From the NCBI RefSeq assembly GCF_900176425.1, contig NZ_FWXS01000005.1, positions 62,001-126,000 of the forward strand: a DNA stretch of 64,000 nucleotides, given 5' to 3'. Positions 36,202 through 44,622 of this stretch are shown piece after piece. The notes below the pieces were generated by a model. The model saw only the letters and a list, made by a program, of their open reading frames with translations, did not search any database and was not told the DNA's origin. Within the stretch, counting starts at the first letter, position 1. Each line of letters opens with the position of its first letter. Position numbers and translations under genes: made by a program. Source of the stretch: Moheibacter sediminis. Lineage in GTDB: Bacteria > Bacteroidota > Bacteroidia > Flavobacteriales > Weeksellaceae.

Positions 36202-36645
36202 TTAAAGAGAGCCTTTGTAATAACCTTTGACAGAGCCGGATACACCCAATCCTTCAAATTCAAATTCAAGCATTATTGTGTTGTCGTCAACATTAACACT
36301 CACGTTACCTGCTGAAATCAACATATCTGTATTGGGCAAATTCATCACAACATGACAATGTAAATTGGAATTAAAAATTTCATCTTCTCTTTTTATAGTG
36401 TAATTCCCTTCAACGTTTTCTATATCATGACTTAAAAATCTAATTATAAAACCGTTATCTTCTTGGTTGACAATTCCAGTGAGGATAATATCAGCTCCAT
36501 CGTCCAATAATTCGAAATCGATTATCGGAAATTCTTCGCCATTGTAAGTGATTTTATTTTGTGCAGACTCAGATTTAGAATCATCATCATCTTTACAATT
36601 TACAAGCATCAATGTGCTCATCAGTATTAATAATATTTTTTTCAT
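36202..36645 (-). CDS. Small surface lipoprotein, first paralogue
   Basis: 147 residues from MKKILLILMS; an earlier in-frame ATG adds nine residues before a normal lipoprotein signal and is unlikely. Lipid Cys17 is followed by KDDDDS. NKITYNGEEFPI and the end GSVKGYYKGSL align with the two paralogues downstream. It starts 31 nt after the GH5 gene, so it is probably cotranscribed with it. Confidence 0.8.
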   Translation of the reverse strand: MKKILLILMSTLMLVNCKDDDDSKSESAQNKITYNGEEFPIIDFELLDDGADIILTGIVNQEDNGFIIRFLSHDIENVEGNYTIKREDEIFNSNLHCHVVMNLPNTDMLISAGNVSVNVDDNTIMLEFEFEGLGVSGSVKGYYKGSL

Positions 36646-36676
36646 GATATTTAGAATTTTAAATTCAACCAAAAAT

Positions 36677-38008
36677 TTATTTTTTAATGATTTTAAAGGT
36701 TTCGATTCCTTTGTCAGTTTGAATTCTCACGAAATAAATTCCGCCGGATAAATGTTGTGTATTGATGGATTTTTCTTTGGATTGAATTAATTTCTTTCCG
36801 TCTGCACCATAAATTTCCACATTCAAAACATTTACTTTAGAATCAATATTTAAAACATCTTTGAAAGGATTTGGATAAATTGATATCATTTCAATTTCTT
36901 GATTTTCATCAATTGACATTCCGTCACATTCTCCATTTATCAATTTATAAGGTCTTATGGAAGTTGTTGAAACTGCATTGGGGTGCGTATTGATGAACAC
37001 TTGACCATCTGCAGTCAGATTTGCAGCCAAACCATTGGTTGTTATGTAAAGCGGACTCGTCGACCCCGGTTCGATTCTCCCCCACCACCAAATCAAATAA
37101 CCGAAATTATATTGCGCGCTTAGTGTCAGTAACAATTCATAATTGATCGGCACAACATTATTTCCCTGCGTTTCATCGTGGGCAATTTCTCCCAAAACAA
37201 TCGGCGCATTTACGCTGGCAAGTGCTGTCATATATTGAGTCATTTGCGCATCGCTTACCTGAACTGCATTTCCGCCTGCAGGCCAATAAGTATGCACACT
37301 GAAAATCAATTTATGAAGCGGATCAGCCGCCATCAAATCCGCTCCGTGATTCACGAAAAAACGATGGTCTTTTCCCCAGTGCATCCCGTCAATCATTATT
37401 GGACAATCAAGTCCTGCGTTGCGCAAAATATTTATAGCTGCAACGTTTGCTTCGTAATAAGTAGTTTGTTCTCCGGCGGTTGGCGGATAATTGGAGCTGC
37501 TTGGTTCATTGGCAATATTAAGTATCAAATATTTTTGATGTGTTTTTAAAACATGCAAAATTTCCGGTTGTACCCACCAGTTTGCAGCAGTTGTGAGGTC
37601 AGCCATCGGATTTGCGCTGCCCGTAAAATCATGCAGTTCTACGATTGGAATCATATTATTTGCAAGTGTGGCTTCAATCATAGTTGTCAGCTGAGCAGCA
37701 GTTGTAGGTACTTCCACACAAGTATAATTGGGTGGCGGGAATGTGCAGTATTCTCTGTCGACTACGAGTCTTACAGCATTAGAACCAGTTTTTTCAATTT
37801 CTGCTATTTCTCCAACTCCAAAATCTGAAACATCATAAATATTTCCGTGATTGAGTCCTTTTAAAATAATGGTTTCTCCGCAGTCATCTTTCAACGATTT
37901 GCCATCGACCGTCAAAAGAGAATTCGGATATTGAGCCAATCCAAAAGTGCTTAACACCAGCAGGAATATTGAAAAACCCTGTAATTTTTTTGTAGAATAA
38001 TTTTTCAT
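36677..38008 (-). CDS. Secreted glycoside hydrolase family 5 enzyme with T9SS tail
   Basis: 443 residues from MKNYSTKKLQ; an upstream ATG adds 22 residues ahead of the signal peptide. The GH5 barrel spans about 35-330 with the acid/base Glu168 in NIANEP and the nucleophile Glu274 in VLGEIAHDE. GLNHGNIYD and FSVHTYW are also typical. Residues from about 370 form a type A T9SS sorting domain (ISIYPNPFKDVL ... ETFKIIKK). GH5 includes cellulases and mannanases; the substrate cannot be fixed from sequence. It heads the lipoprotein/lectin series. Confidence 0.9.
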   Translation of the reverse strand: MKNYSTKKLQGFSIFLLVLSTFGLAQYPNSLLTVDGKSLKDDCGETIILKGLNHGNIYDVSDFGVGEIAEIEKTGSNAVRLVVDREYCTFPPPNYTCVEVPTTAAQLTTMIEATLANNMIPIVELHDFTGSANPMADLTTAANWWVQPEILHVLKTHQKYLILNIANEPSSSNYPPTAGEQTTYYEANVAAINILRNAGLDCPIMIDGMHWGKDHRFFVNHGADLMAADPLHKLIFSVHTYWPAGGNAVQVSDAQMTQYMTALASVNAPIVLGEIAHDETQGNNVVPINYELLLTLSAQYNFGYLIWWWGRIEPGSTSPLYITTNGLAANLTADGQVFINTHPNAVSTTSIRPYKLINGECDGMSIDENQEIEMISIYPNPFKDVLNIDSKVNVLNVEIYGADGKKLIQSKEKSINTQHLSGGIYFVRIQTDKGIETFKIIKK

Positions 38009-38047
38009 GATGGATATTTTTGTATTTGTTAGAATTAATTTCTCTGA

Positions 38048-38055
38048 CAAATCTA
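38048..38055 (-). promoter_or_regulatory. Putative -7 element of the GH5 operon
   Basis: TAGATTTG on the minus strand, 40 nt before the GH5 start; the nearest TTG is 24 nt upstream. Confidence 0.45.
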
Positions 38056-38166
38056 ATGACCAACCTAATCCCATAAATTCAACTTTTTACGAACTGTAAG
38101 ATTTGATTCATGTATGGCAGTTTGCCGAACTTATCATTCATCAATGTGGTTGATTTAATTCTGAAC

Positions 38167-38174
38167 TAAATTTG
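38167..38174 (+). promoter_or_regulatory. Putative -7 element of the LLM gene
   Basis: TAAATTTG, 15 nt before the start at 38190. A TTG lies 14 nt upstream, closer than normal. Confidence 0.45.
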
Positions 38175-38189
38175 TATAAAAATTAAGCT

Positions 38190-39218
38190 ATGGAATTAGG
38201 AATAGGAATGTTTGGCGATTTGACTTTTGACAAGCAAACGCAGAAATTTCAGTCCAACAGTCAGAAATTTCAGGAATTGATCGAGCAGGTAAAATTAGCC
38301 GATGAGACTGGAATAGATGTTTTCGCATTGGGTGAGCATCATCGTCCCGATTATGCAGTTTCCACCCCCGAGATTGTTTTGTCGGCACTTTCGACTGTGA
38401 CCAAAAATATAAAATTAGCAAGCGGGGTGAGCGTTATTAGTTCGGCTGATCCTGTAAAATTGTATCAGGATTTTGCGACTATAGATTTGATTTCCAATCA
38501 GCGAGCAGAAATTATCGCAGGGCGTGGAAGCTTTATCGAATCCTTTCCGCTTTTTGGATATGATTTAAAAGATTACAATGAATTATTTGAAGAAAAATTA
38601 GATTTATTGCTCAAAGTCAACCAAAACGAAAATCTTTCTTGGGAAGGAAAACTCAGAACTCCATTGCAAAATCAAACCGTTTATCCGCGTGCCGAAAGAG
38701 AACTGCCAGTTTGGATTGCAGTAGGTGGAACACCTGAGTCGGTATTGCGCGCTGCAAAATTAGGTTTGCCGATAATTTTTGCCATCATCGGCGGGATGCC
38801 GAAACAATTTAAACCTTTGATTGATTTCTACAAAGAGAATTACAAAGTGTATGGTCACGATGTAAACAAAATGCAGGTTGGGGTTCATTCGCATACATTT
38901 TTGATGGATTCAGATGAAGAACTTTTAGAAAATTATTTTCCATATTACGAATCACAAATGAACCGAATCGGAAAAAGCCGTGGCTGGGCACCTTATACCA
39001 AAATGCAGTTCCAGGGCGGTATGGATCCGGAAGGTGCACTTTTTATGGGAGAACCTAATAAAGTTATCGATAAAATGATTTCCACAATTGAAATGTTTGG
39101 ATTGACTCGGTTTGTAGCACATATAGATGTTGGCGGACCCACACACAAAGAAATGATGAAAGCTATCGAACTTTACGGAACTAAAGTTTTACCGGAAGTT
39201 AGGAAAGCATTGGCTTAA
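38190..39218 (+). CDS. LLM-class flavin-dependent oxidoreductase
   Basis: 342 residues, a luciferase-like TIM barrel (MELGIGMFGDLTFDKQTQKF, FALGEHHRPDYAVSTPEIVL, GRGSFIESFPLFG, PVWIAVGGTPESV). These enzymes use reduced flavin and oxygen, or F420, on varied substrates; the specific one is unknown. It is a single gene and its stop codon overlaps the stop of the converging response regulator. Confidence 0.88.
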   Translation: MELGIGMFGDLTFDKQTQKFQSNSQKFQELIEQVKLADETGIDVFALGEHHRPDYAVSTPEIVLSALSTVTKNIKLASGVSVISSADPVKLYQDFATIDLISNQRAEIIAGRGSFIESFPLFGYDLKDYNELFEEKLDLLLKVNQNENLSWEGKLRTPLQNQTVYPRAERELPVWIAVGGTPESVLRAAKLGLPIIFAIIGGMPKQFKPLIDFYKENYKVYGHDVNKMQVGVHSHTFLMDSDEELLENYFPYYESQMNRIGKSRGWAPYTKMQFQGGMDPEGALFMGEPNKVIDKMISTIEMFGLTRFVAHIDVGGPTHKEMMKAIELYGTKVLPEVRKALA

Positions 39219-39895
39219 AATTTATTTTCCTGATTAATAGAAACCAAATTTTCTTTGATGGCGTATTTCATTAATCCAACAATGGATTTGGTTTTGGTTT
39301 TCATAAAGATATTGCGGCGGTGGGCTTCAACGGTTCTTTCACTTATAAAAAGTATTTCTCCTATTTGCTCATTGCTGTATTCTTTTGCAATCAATTTAAG
39401 TACTTCCAATTCGCGCGAAGATAATACAGGTTTTTTTTCTTCCTTTTGTTCCATCAAATCATCTGGGCTCATCAGGTTATCCATAATGATATTCTGAGTG
39501 CTCATACTTAGGTATTTACCGTTTTTGTGGACAGTTTTTAATGCTTCGATGACTTCGCTCATATTGGTACGTTTCAGTACATAACCTGAAGCACCTGCTT
39601 TGATCATTTTTGTAATAATGGATATATCATCGTGCATAGTCAAAGCAATTACTTTGGTATCTGGATAAAGTTCTTTGACTTGTTTAGTAGCTTCAATTCC
39701 CGAAATATCAGGCATATTCACATCCATAAAAATAACATCGATGGTATTGTCTTGTAAAAAAATCAGTGTTTCTTCCAGAGAATTGGCCCCGGCAACAAAT
39801 GCTACATCTTCTTCATCTTCGAGCAACGACTTTAACCCTTCTATCATAAGTTGATGGTCATCTACAATTAAAACTCTGATTTTTTCTTCTGTCAT
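39215..39895 (-). CDS. Response regulator, NarL type, paired with TPR kinase
   Basis: 226 residues. The receiver has D12-D13, phospho-acceptor D58 and a T in ALTMHD; the C-terminal LuxR-type helix-turn-helix is about 160-215 (LSSRELEVLKLIAKEYSNEQ). It follows the TPR histidine kinase by 7 nt. Its stop codon overlaps that of the converging LLM gene, so their 3' ends share 4 bp. Confidence 0.94.
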   Translation of the reverse strand: MTEEKIRVLIVDDHQLMIEGLKSLLEDEEDVAFVAGANSLEETLIFLQDNTIDVIFMDVNMPDISGIEATKQVKELYPDTKVIALTMHDDISIITKMIKAGASGYVLKRTNMSEVIEALKTVHKNGKYLSMSTQNIIMDNLMSPDDLMEQKEEKKPVLSSRELEVLKLIAKEYSNEQIGEILFISERTVEAHRRNIFMKTKTKSIVGLMKYAIKENLVSINQENKF

Positions 39896-39902
39896 AATTC
39901 TT

Positions 39903-41855
39903 TTACTTGAGTGGAATGAAAATACTTATAATCGTTCCTCTATTTATTTTTGAATCAATGTGTAAATTTCCGTTTAGGTTTTCCACTGCCGATTTTATAT
40001 GATAAAGACCGAAACTGGACTGCTTTTTTATTTCCTCTATATCAAATCCTTTTCCATTGTCCTCAGCCATTATTGTAATTTGATTTTGATCCTGGGCGAT
40101 TTGTATAAATAATTCCGTTGCTTCAGCATGTTTAATTGTATTATTTACAATTTCCTGTATAGTTCTGTACAAAACATTTTCAATGAGATCATCAATTTTA
40201 GCATCTAAACCAAATGTATCGAAAGTCATTTTTAAACGTGAACTTTGATTGATGCGGTCAGAAATATTTTTCAAAGCTCCTTTTAATCCATATTCAGAAA
40301 GCAGAGAAGGAGCAAGGTTGTGAGAAATCGTACGTACTTCTTCAAATGCATCATCGATGCTTTCCATAAGGGAATTTAACAATTCATTCTTTTTTTCTTC
40401 AGTTATGTCTTTTCGTTTATGAAGTACACTAGCATTGAGTCCGGCCAATGAAAGCAGATAGCCCAGGCTATCGTGCAGTTCCTGTCCGATTCTTTTTCTT
40501 TCCTGAATTTCAGCTTCCAGAGCGGCCTTTGATTTTTTTTTGGTCAGTTCAATGACGGTTGTTTGAAGTTTTACTTTTTGTTTGTGTCGGTGGTTTCTGT
40601 AAGCAAGATAAAACCCAATCAGCACCAATAAAAAAACGAGAGAAATAAAGAAAAGTAAACTGTTTTTATTACTGATTGCCATTTCTTTCTTTTCCAGTTC
40701 CAGATGCTGCATTTTATTGAGCTGGCTGAGGTGATTGAATTCTACATCATAAATCTGATTGACGACAGTTTGATTTGTAAGTTCTTGCTGTGATTTTACG
40801 TGTTCTTGAAAATTTATCAGGCTTTTTTCAAATTCATTGTTTGCTTTATATACATCGGACAACATGTGGTGGGCTTCACTTTTCAGTACTAGGCTGTTTT
40901 GTTCTTTGGCAACATGCATGACTTCGTGAGCAATGTTTAGAGCCGAATCTATTTTATCCATACTGAGAAAAACTCTACCCAGTCCTACTTTGGAAATAGA
41001 AAGCTGATGAGAAAGATTTGCTTTTTCTGCAATCTCAATGCTTTTTGTATAGGCATCGTAGGCTTTTTGTTTTTCCTTTGAATTCAAATAAATATTTCCC
41101 ATTATCTGGTAGGAAATGCATAAACCATATTGGTTATTAACTTTTTCAGAAAGCGCTATTCCGTTTCTTAATTCTTCTAATGCCTGTTGAGGATTTTTTT
41201 CAGAATAGCATATTGCCAGATTATTTAAAACAGAAGCGACCAATATAGTATCCTTGTGTTGAACTGTAGAATCCAATGCTTCTTCAAAAAACTTCAGAGC
41301 TTTTTCATGATTTTGGAGATTTAAATATATGACGCCAATATTATTGAGAGTTCCTATTTTTTTATCTTTATTTTTTGCCAAATCATAATTATCTAATGCG
41401 GCAAAATAATATGTGTAAGAAGTTTTGAAATTACCGATTTCATTGAAAATCATTCCAAGATTATTATTTAAATTGGCAATCTCATTGTAATTATTTGTTT
41501 CTTCTGCAATGTTGAGTGCCTTATTATAATACTTAATTGCTTCGGGATAATTGGTTTCAAATACGTAAGAAGAACCTATATATTTTAGTAGTTTTATTTT
41601 GGAATTTAAATCTTTAGGAGAAATCTTTTTTAATAAATCAAAGCATTTTTCTCTTGTAGCCAATGGCGCTTCATATGTCTGTTTGTGAAGTTCTTCAAAT
41701 ATTTTTTCGTTCAATTCATTAATTTTCGAACTGGATTTGGATGAATCTTTTTCAGGCTGATTACAAGAAACATTAATCAAAATTAAACCTGCAAACAAAA
41801 ATACAATTGCTTTGCTCAGTTTTATTTTGCATATAATTATGTTAGTGTAACTCAT
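39903..41855 (-). CDS. TPR-containing sensor histidine kinase (HisKA_3)
   Basis: 650 residues. A lipobox-like site (NVSC, Cys31) ends the signal region; about seven TPR repeats span 88-350 outside the membrane, then a coiled coil, one membrane helix (about 400-418), a HisKA_3 H-box (RKRIGQELHDSLG, H461) and a HATPase domain (NNTIKHA, DNGKGF). This TPR-TM-kinase design is common in Bacteroidota paired with NarL-type regulators. Signal unknown. Two short dyads are in the upstream gap (41944-41961 and 41967-41983). Confidence 0.92.
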   Translation of the reverse strand: MSYTNIIICKIKLSKAIVFLFAGLILINVSCNQPEKDSSKSSSKINELNEKIFEELHKQTYEAPLATREKCFDLLKKISPKDLNSKIKLLKYIGSSYVFETNYPEAIKYYNKALNIAEETNNYNEIANLNNNLGMIFNEIGNFKTSYTYYFAALDNYDLAKNKDKKIGTLNNIGVIYLNLQNHEKALKFFEEALDSTVQHKDTILVASVLNNLAICYSEKNPQQALEELRNGIALSEKVNNQYGLCISYQIMGNIYLNSKEKQKAYDAYTKSIEIAEKANLSHQLSISKVGLGRVFLSMDKIDSALNIAHEVMHVAKEQNSLVLKSEAHHMLSDVYKANNEFEKSLINFQEHVKSQQELTNQTVVNQIYDVEFNHLSQLNKMQHLELEKKEMAISNKNSLLFFISLVFLLVLIGFYLAYRNHRHKQKVKLQTTVIELTKKKSKAALEAEIQERKRIGQELHDSLGYLLSLAGLNASVLHKRKDITEEKKNELLNSLMESIDDAFEEVRTISHNLAPSLLSEYGLKGALKNISDRINQSSRLKMTFDTFGLDAKIDDLIENVLYRTIQEIVNNTIKHAEATELFIQIAQDQNQITIMAEDNGKGFDIEEIKKQSSFGLYHIKSAVENLNGNLHIDSKINRGTIISIFIPLK

Positions 41856-41943
41856 TTTTGATTAAATATATAGATGGCAATTTTCTACAAATTTGGAATT
41901 AAAAATAGAATTTTAATCAGGATAATGCTTCAAATTAAAATAT

Positions 41944-41983
41944 TTAAGTGTCAGCACTTAATTTCATGCTATATAAAATAGCA
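41944..41983. promoter_or_regulatory. Two dyads between divergent kinase and adhesin genes
   Basis: TTAAGTG-TCAG-CACTTAA (41944-41961) and TGCTAT-ATAAA-ATAGCA (41967-41983) are perfect inverted repeats in the divergent promoter region. Either could be an operator, for example for the paired response regulator. Confidence 0.4.
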
Positions 41984-41996
41984 GTAATCCCCAATT

Positions 41997-42025
41997 GTCG
42001 TAAACTTTTAATTAAACTTAATTTG
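41997..42025 (+). promoter_or_regulatory. Putative promoter of the T9SS adhesin-like gene
   Basis: TTG at 41997-41999, then TTAATTTG ending at 42025, a one-base variant of TAnnTTTG with the usual spacing, 33 nt before the start codon. Confidence 0.4.
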
Positions 42026-42058
42026 TAGAACATTGTTTCACATAAAATTACACATGAA

Positions 42059-43744
42059 ATGAAAAGATTTTTTACAAAATTATTAATCCTTCCTTGTTTG
42101 ATGTCAGCAGGATTTCTTTCTGCACAAGACGTCTTATTTTCAGAAGGTTTTGATTACACTCCAGGACCACTTCCATCCCAATGGATGATTGAAGCAGAGC
42201 AGCCACCGGGATGGTCCATAAACAATTCACAGATTTCCGGAGGCACCGCACCTGAACTATATATGACGTATGGTATGCAAGTAGGATTGAGCCGTTTGGT
42301 CTCACCGGTAATAGACGTTGCGGGTTATGAGAAATTAGCTATCCGATATAAACAATATTTAATCAACTATCTGGGAGATTGGGGGGAAACCATTGGAATG
42401 GATGTGACCTTTGACGGAGGAGCAAATTGGCAGCCGCTTTGGGAGAAACCACTTGGCTTATTAAACATTCCTCAGGATGAATTTTCTTATTTCGTGACTG
42501 CTCCGACAGGTGCTACAGAAATGAAGATTGCTTTCCGATTTGAGGGAAATAATCAGGGAATCAATGGTTGGGCAATAGATGATATAATAGTTGAAGATGC
42601 TACAAACAATGATCTGCTTGTTACCAATATTACCGCAAATACGACTCCAAAAGTAGGAGAACCGTCATTTTTTATGGCTGAGGTTCAAAATGGAGGAAAG
42701 ACCACACAAAGTAATTATACTGTTAAGTTAATGACGGAAGAAAATGCGGGACTGGCTTCTGCTATAGGTCAGCCAGTTGAATTTGGTGAAAAAGCATATA
42801 TAATGCTAAATACTTGGATTCCTTCAGAAGGACAAATCGGAACTCATAAAGTTTATGCAATAGTAGATTTTGCACAAGATGAAAATTCGGATAACAATCA
42901 GTCAAAAAGTGTAGTCATAGATGTTGTTCCATCTGGAACTGAAAACGTACAAATCGGAACAGGATCCTATACTTTGCAACATTCTATTCCTTATAATTTT
43001 TTTAATTTGAATAGTTTATCACAGTCCATGTATTTGTCAAGCCAAATCGGCGAAGTGGAAGAATCTTCTTCTATTACCGGTATTCAGTATACTTGCCAGT
43101 TTGACGAAGACGTACAAGATGTCCCGATCCAGATTTATTTGGCTGAAACTACTCAGACAGATTTAGCAAATGACTGGGTAGATCCTGCAACTTTTACTTT
43201 GGTTTATGATGGGTTGATGGATTTTCAAAAAGGTCTTAATTCTCATTACATCGAATTGGATACACCATACGATTATCAAGGAGGAAATCTTGTGATTTAT
43301 TCTAATAAAACATATTCCGAGCAAGTATTATGGTCAACATTTATCAGTACATATGATGAAAATACAATCTATTCCAGAATGATTGACTGGGCTTCTGAGC
43401 CATATGATCCTATGAGCCCACCAGACGGATACATGGTATTTTATACCCCAAATATCAATTTATTTTTCTCGTCAGGGCAGATGTCTGTTATCGACAATGA
43501 TTTAAACTCTTTTTCTTTGAGCGTTTATCCGAATCCTGCATCAGAAATAATAAATATAAAATCCCATAATGAGGATACAATTTTAGAAGTGCAATTGATT
43601 AATTCTTTAGGACAAATCGTTTCTAAAAAATCTGTAAATGACAAACAAACTACATTGAACGTTAAGGCGCTTAAGGCTGGTTTCTATTTGGTTCAGGTTA
43701 AGACTTCAAACGGATTCATCACAAAGAAATTTATCAAGAAATAA
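42059..43744 (+). CDS. Secreted choice-of-anchor-J / adhesin-like protein with T9SS tail
   Basis: 561 residues. Signal peptide 1-22. Residues about 24-180 form a jelly-roll of the cleaved-adhesin/choice-of-anchor-J type (SEGFDYTPGPLPSQWMIE ... GWAIDDIIVED). Residues about 185-290 resemble a CARDB/Ig-like domain (NDLLVTNITANTTPKVGEPS). A second sandwich follows and the last 75 residues are a T9SS sorting domain (LSVYPNPASEIINI ... TKKFIKK). The protein is probably displayed on or shed from the surface and may bind host or glycan targets. Confidence 0.85.
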   Translation: MKRFFTKLLILPCLMSAGFLSAQDVLFSEGFDYTPGPLPSQWMIEAEQPPGWSINNSQISGGTAPELYMTYGMQVGLSRLVSPVIDVAGYEKLAIRYKQYLINYLGDWGETIGMDVTFDGGANWQPLWEKPLGLLNIPQDEFSYFVTAPTGATEMKIAFRFEGNNQGINGWAIDDIIVEDATNNDLLVTNITANTTPKVGEPSFFMAEVQNGGKTTQSNYTVKLMTEENAGLASAIGQPVEFGEKAYIMLNTWIPSEGQIGTHKVYAIVDFAQDENSDNNQSKSVVIDVVPSGTENVQIGTGSYTLQHSIPYNFFNLNSLSQSMYLSSQIGEVEESSSITGIQYTCQFDEDVQDVPIQIYLAETTQTDLANDWVDPATFTLVYDGLMDFQKGLNSHYIELDTPYDYQGGNLVIYSNKTYSEQVLWSTFISTYDENTIYSRMIDWASEPYDPMSPPDGYMVFYTPNINLFFSSGQMSVIDNDLNSFSLSVYPNPASEIINIKSHNEDTILEVQLINSLGQIVSKKSVNDKQTTLNVKALKAGFYLVQVKTSNGFITKKFIKK

Positions 43745-43775
43745 ATAATTTACTCATAATGTTAATTTAAATGAT

Positions 43776-43806
43776 AATCCGGTTCAGTAGAGCCGGATTT
43801 TTTGTG
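43776..43806 (+). terminator. Terminator after the adhesin-like gene
   Basis: AATCCGG / CCGGATT stem with a 10-nt loop and a T run. Confidence 0.88.
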
Positions 43807-43880
43807 GAATAAATGGATTTAACAAAATAGTAATTTAGTTTAATTAATTAATCCTTAAATTGAATTCAAATTCTTTCAAA

Positions 43881-44621
43881 ATGAAAAATCTTACAACGAT
43901 ATTTTTAATGTTTTTTATGACTCAAATGACATTTGCACAAAATTTAAAACCGATTGCATACAAAGACGGAAATCAAAAACTAAACGGACTTATTACCGAT
44001 AATACAAAAGGAAAAAAGCCGGGAGTTTTGATTTTACCCGCTTGGAAAGGAATTGATAATGAAGCTAAAACCGCAGCGCTCGAATTGGAAAAGCAAGGCT
44101 ATATTGCCATGATCGCTGATATTTATGGTGAAGGACACATCCCGAAAGACAATACCGAAGCAGCCAAAATTTCATCACAATATAAAACGGATTATGAAGC
44201 TTACCAAAAACGAATTTCAATTGCTTTGGATGAATTGAAAAAATCGGGAGCTAACGCAGATAAAATAGCTGTAATAGGATATTGTTTCGGCGGAACGGGT
44301 GCTTTAGAAACAGCTCGAGCCAATTTTCCGGTGCAAGGTGTGGTTTCCATACATGGCGGACTAGGAAAAGGAAATCGTCCTGACGGGAAATTATCGACCA
44401 AGATTTTAATCATTCATCCGGCTGATGATAAATCGGTCTCAGAAGAAGATATAAAAAATGTTCAGAATGAAATGAAAAATGCCAAAGCCGACTGGCAAAT
44501 GATTTACTATGCCAATTCAGGTCATACTTTTACCAATCCTGAATCTACAGATTACAATGAGATTATGGCCAAACGATCATGGGAGCATGTTTTGATGTTT
44601 TTGAATGAAATTTTGAAATAA
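43881..44621 (+). CDS. Exported dienelactone hydrolase family protein
   Basis: 246 residues from the ATG at 43881; a TTG seven codons upstream is possible but unneeded. Signal peptide 1-20 (ending FAQ). Alpha/beta-hydrolase fold with the nucleophile Cys135 in GYCFGG, an Asp in HPADDKS and His in SGHTF near the end. The Cys nucleophile is the dienelactone hydrolase signature. Signal peptide points to the periplasm; substrate unknown. It converges on the copper ATPase gene with a 1-nt gap. Confidence 0.88.
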   Translation: MKNLTTIFLMFFMTQMTFAQNLKPIAYKDGNQKLNGLITDNTKGKKPGVLILPAWKGIDNEAKTAALELEKQGYIAMIADIYGEGHIPKDNTEAAKISSQYKTDYEAYQKRISIALDELKKSGANADKIAVIGYCFGGTGALETARANFPVQGVVSIHGGLGKGNRPDGKLSTKILIIHPADDKSVSEEDIKNVQNEMKNAKADWQMIYYANSGHTFTNPESTDYNEIMAKRSWEHVLMFLNEILK

Positions 44622-44622
44622 A

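Noticed and set aside
33696-38008. Classical Sus-type polysaccharide utilisation locus
   Set aside because: No SusC or SusD homologue is next to the GH5 gene; the lipoproteins are far too small for SusD.
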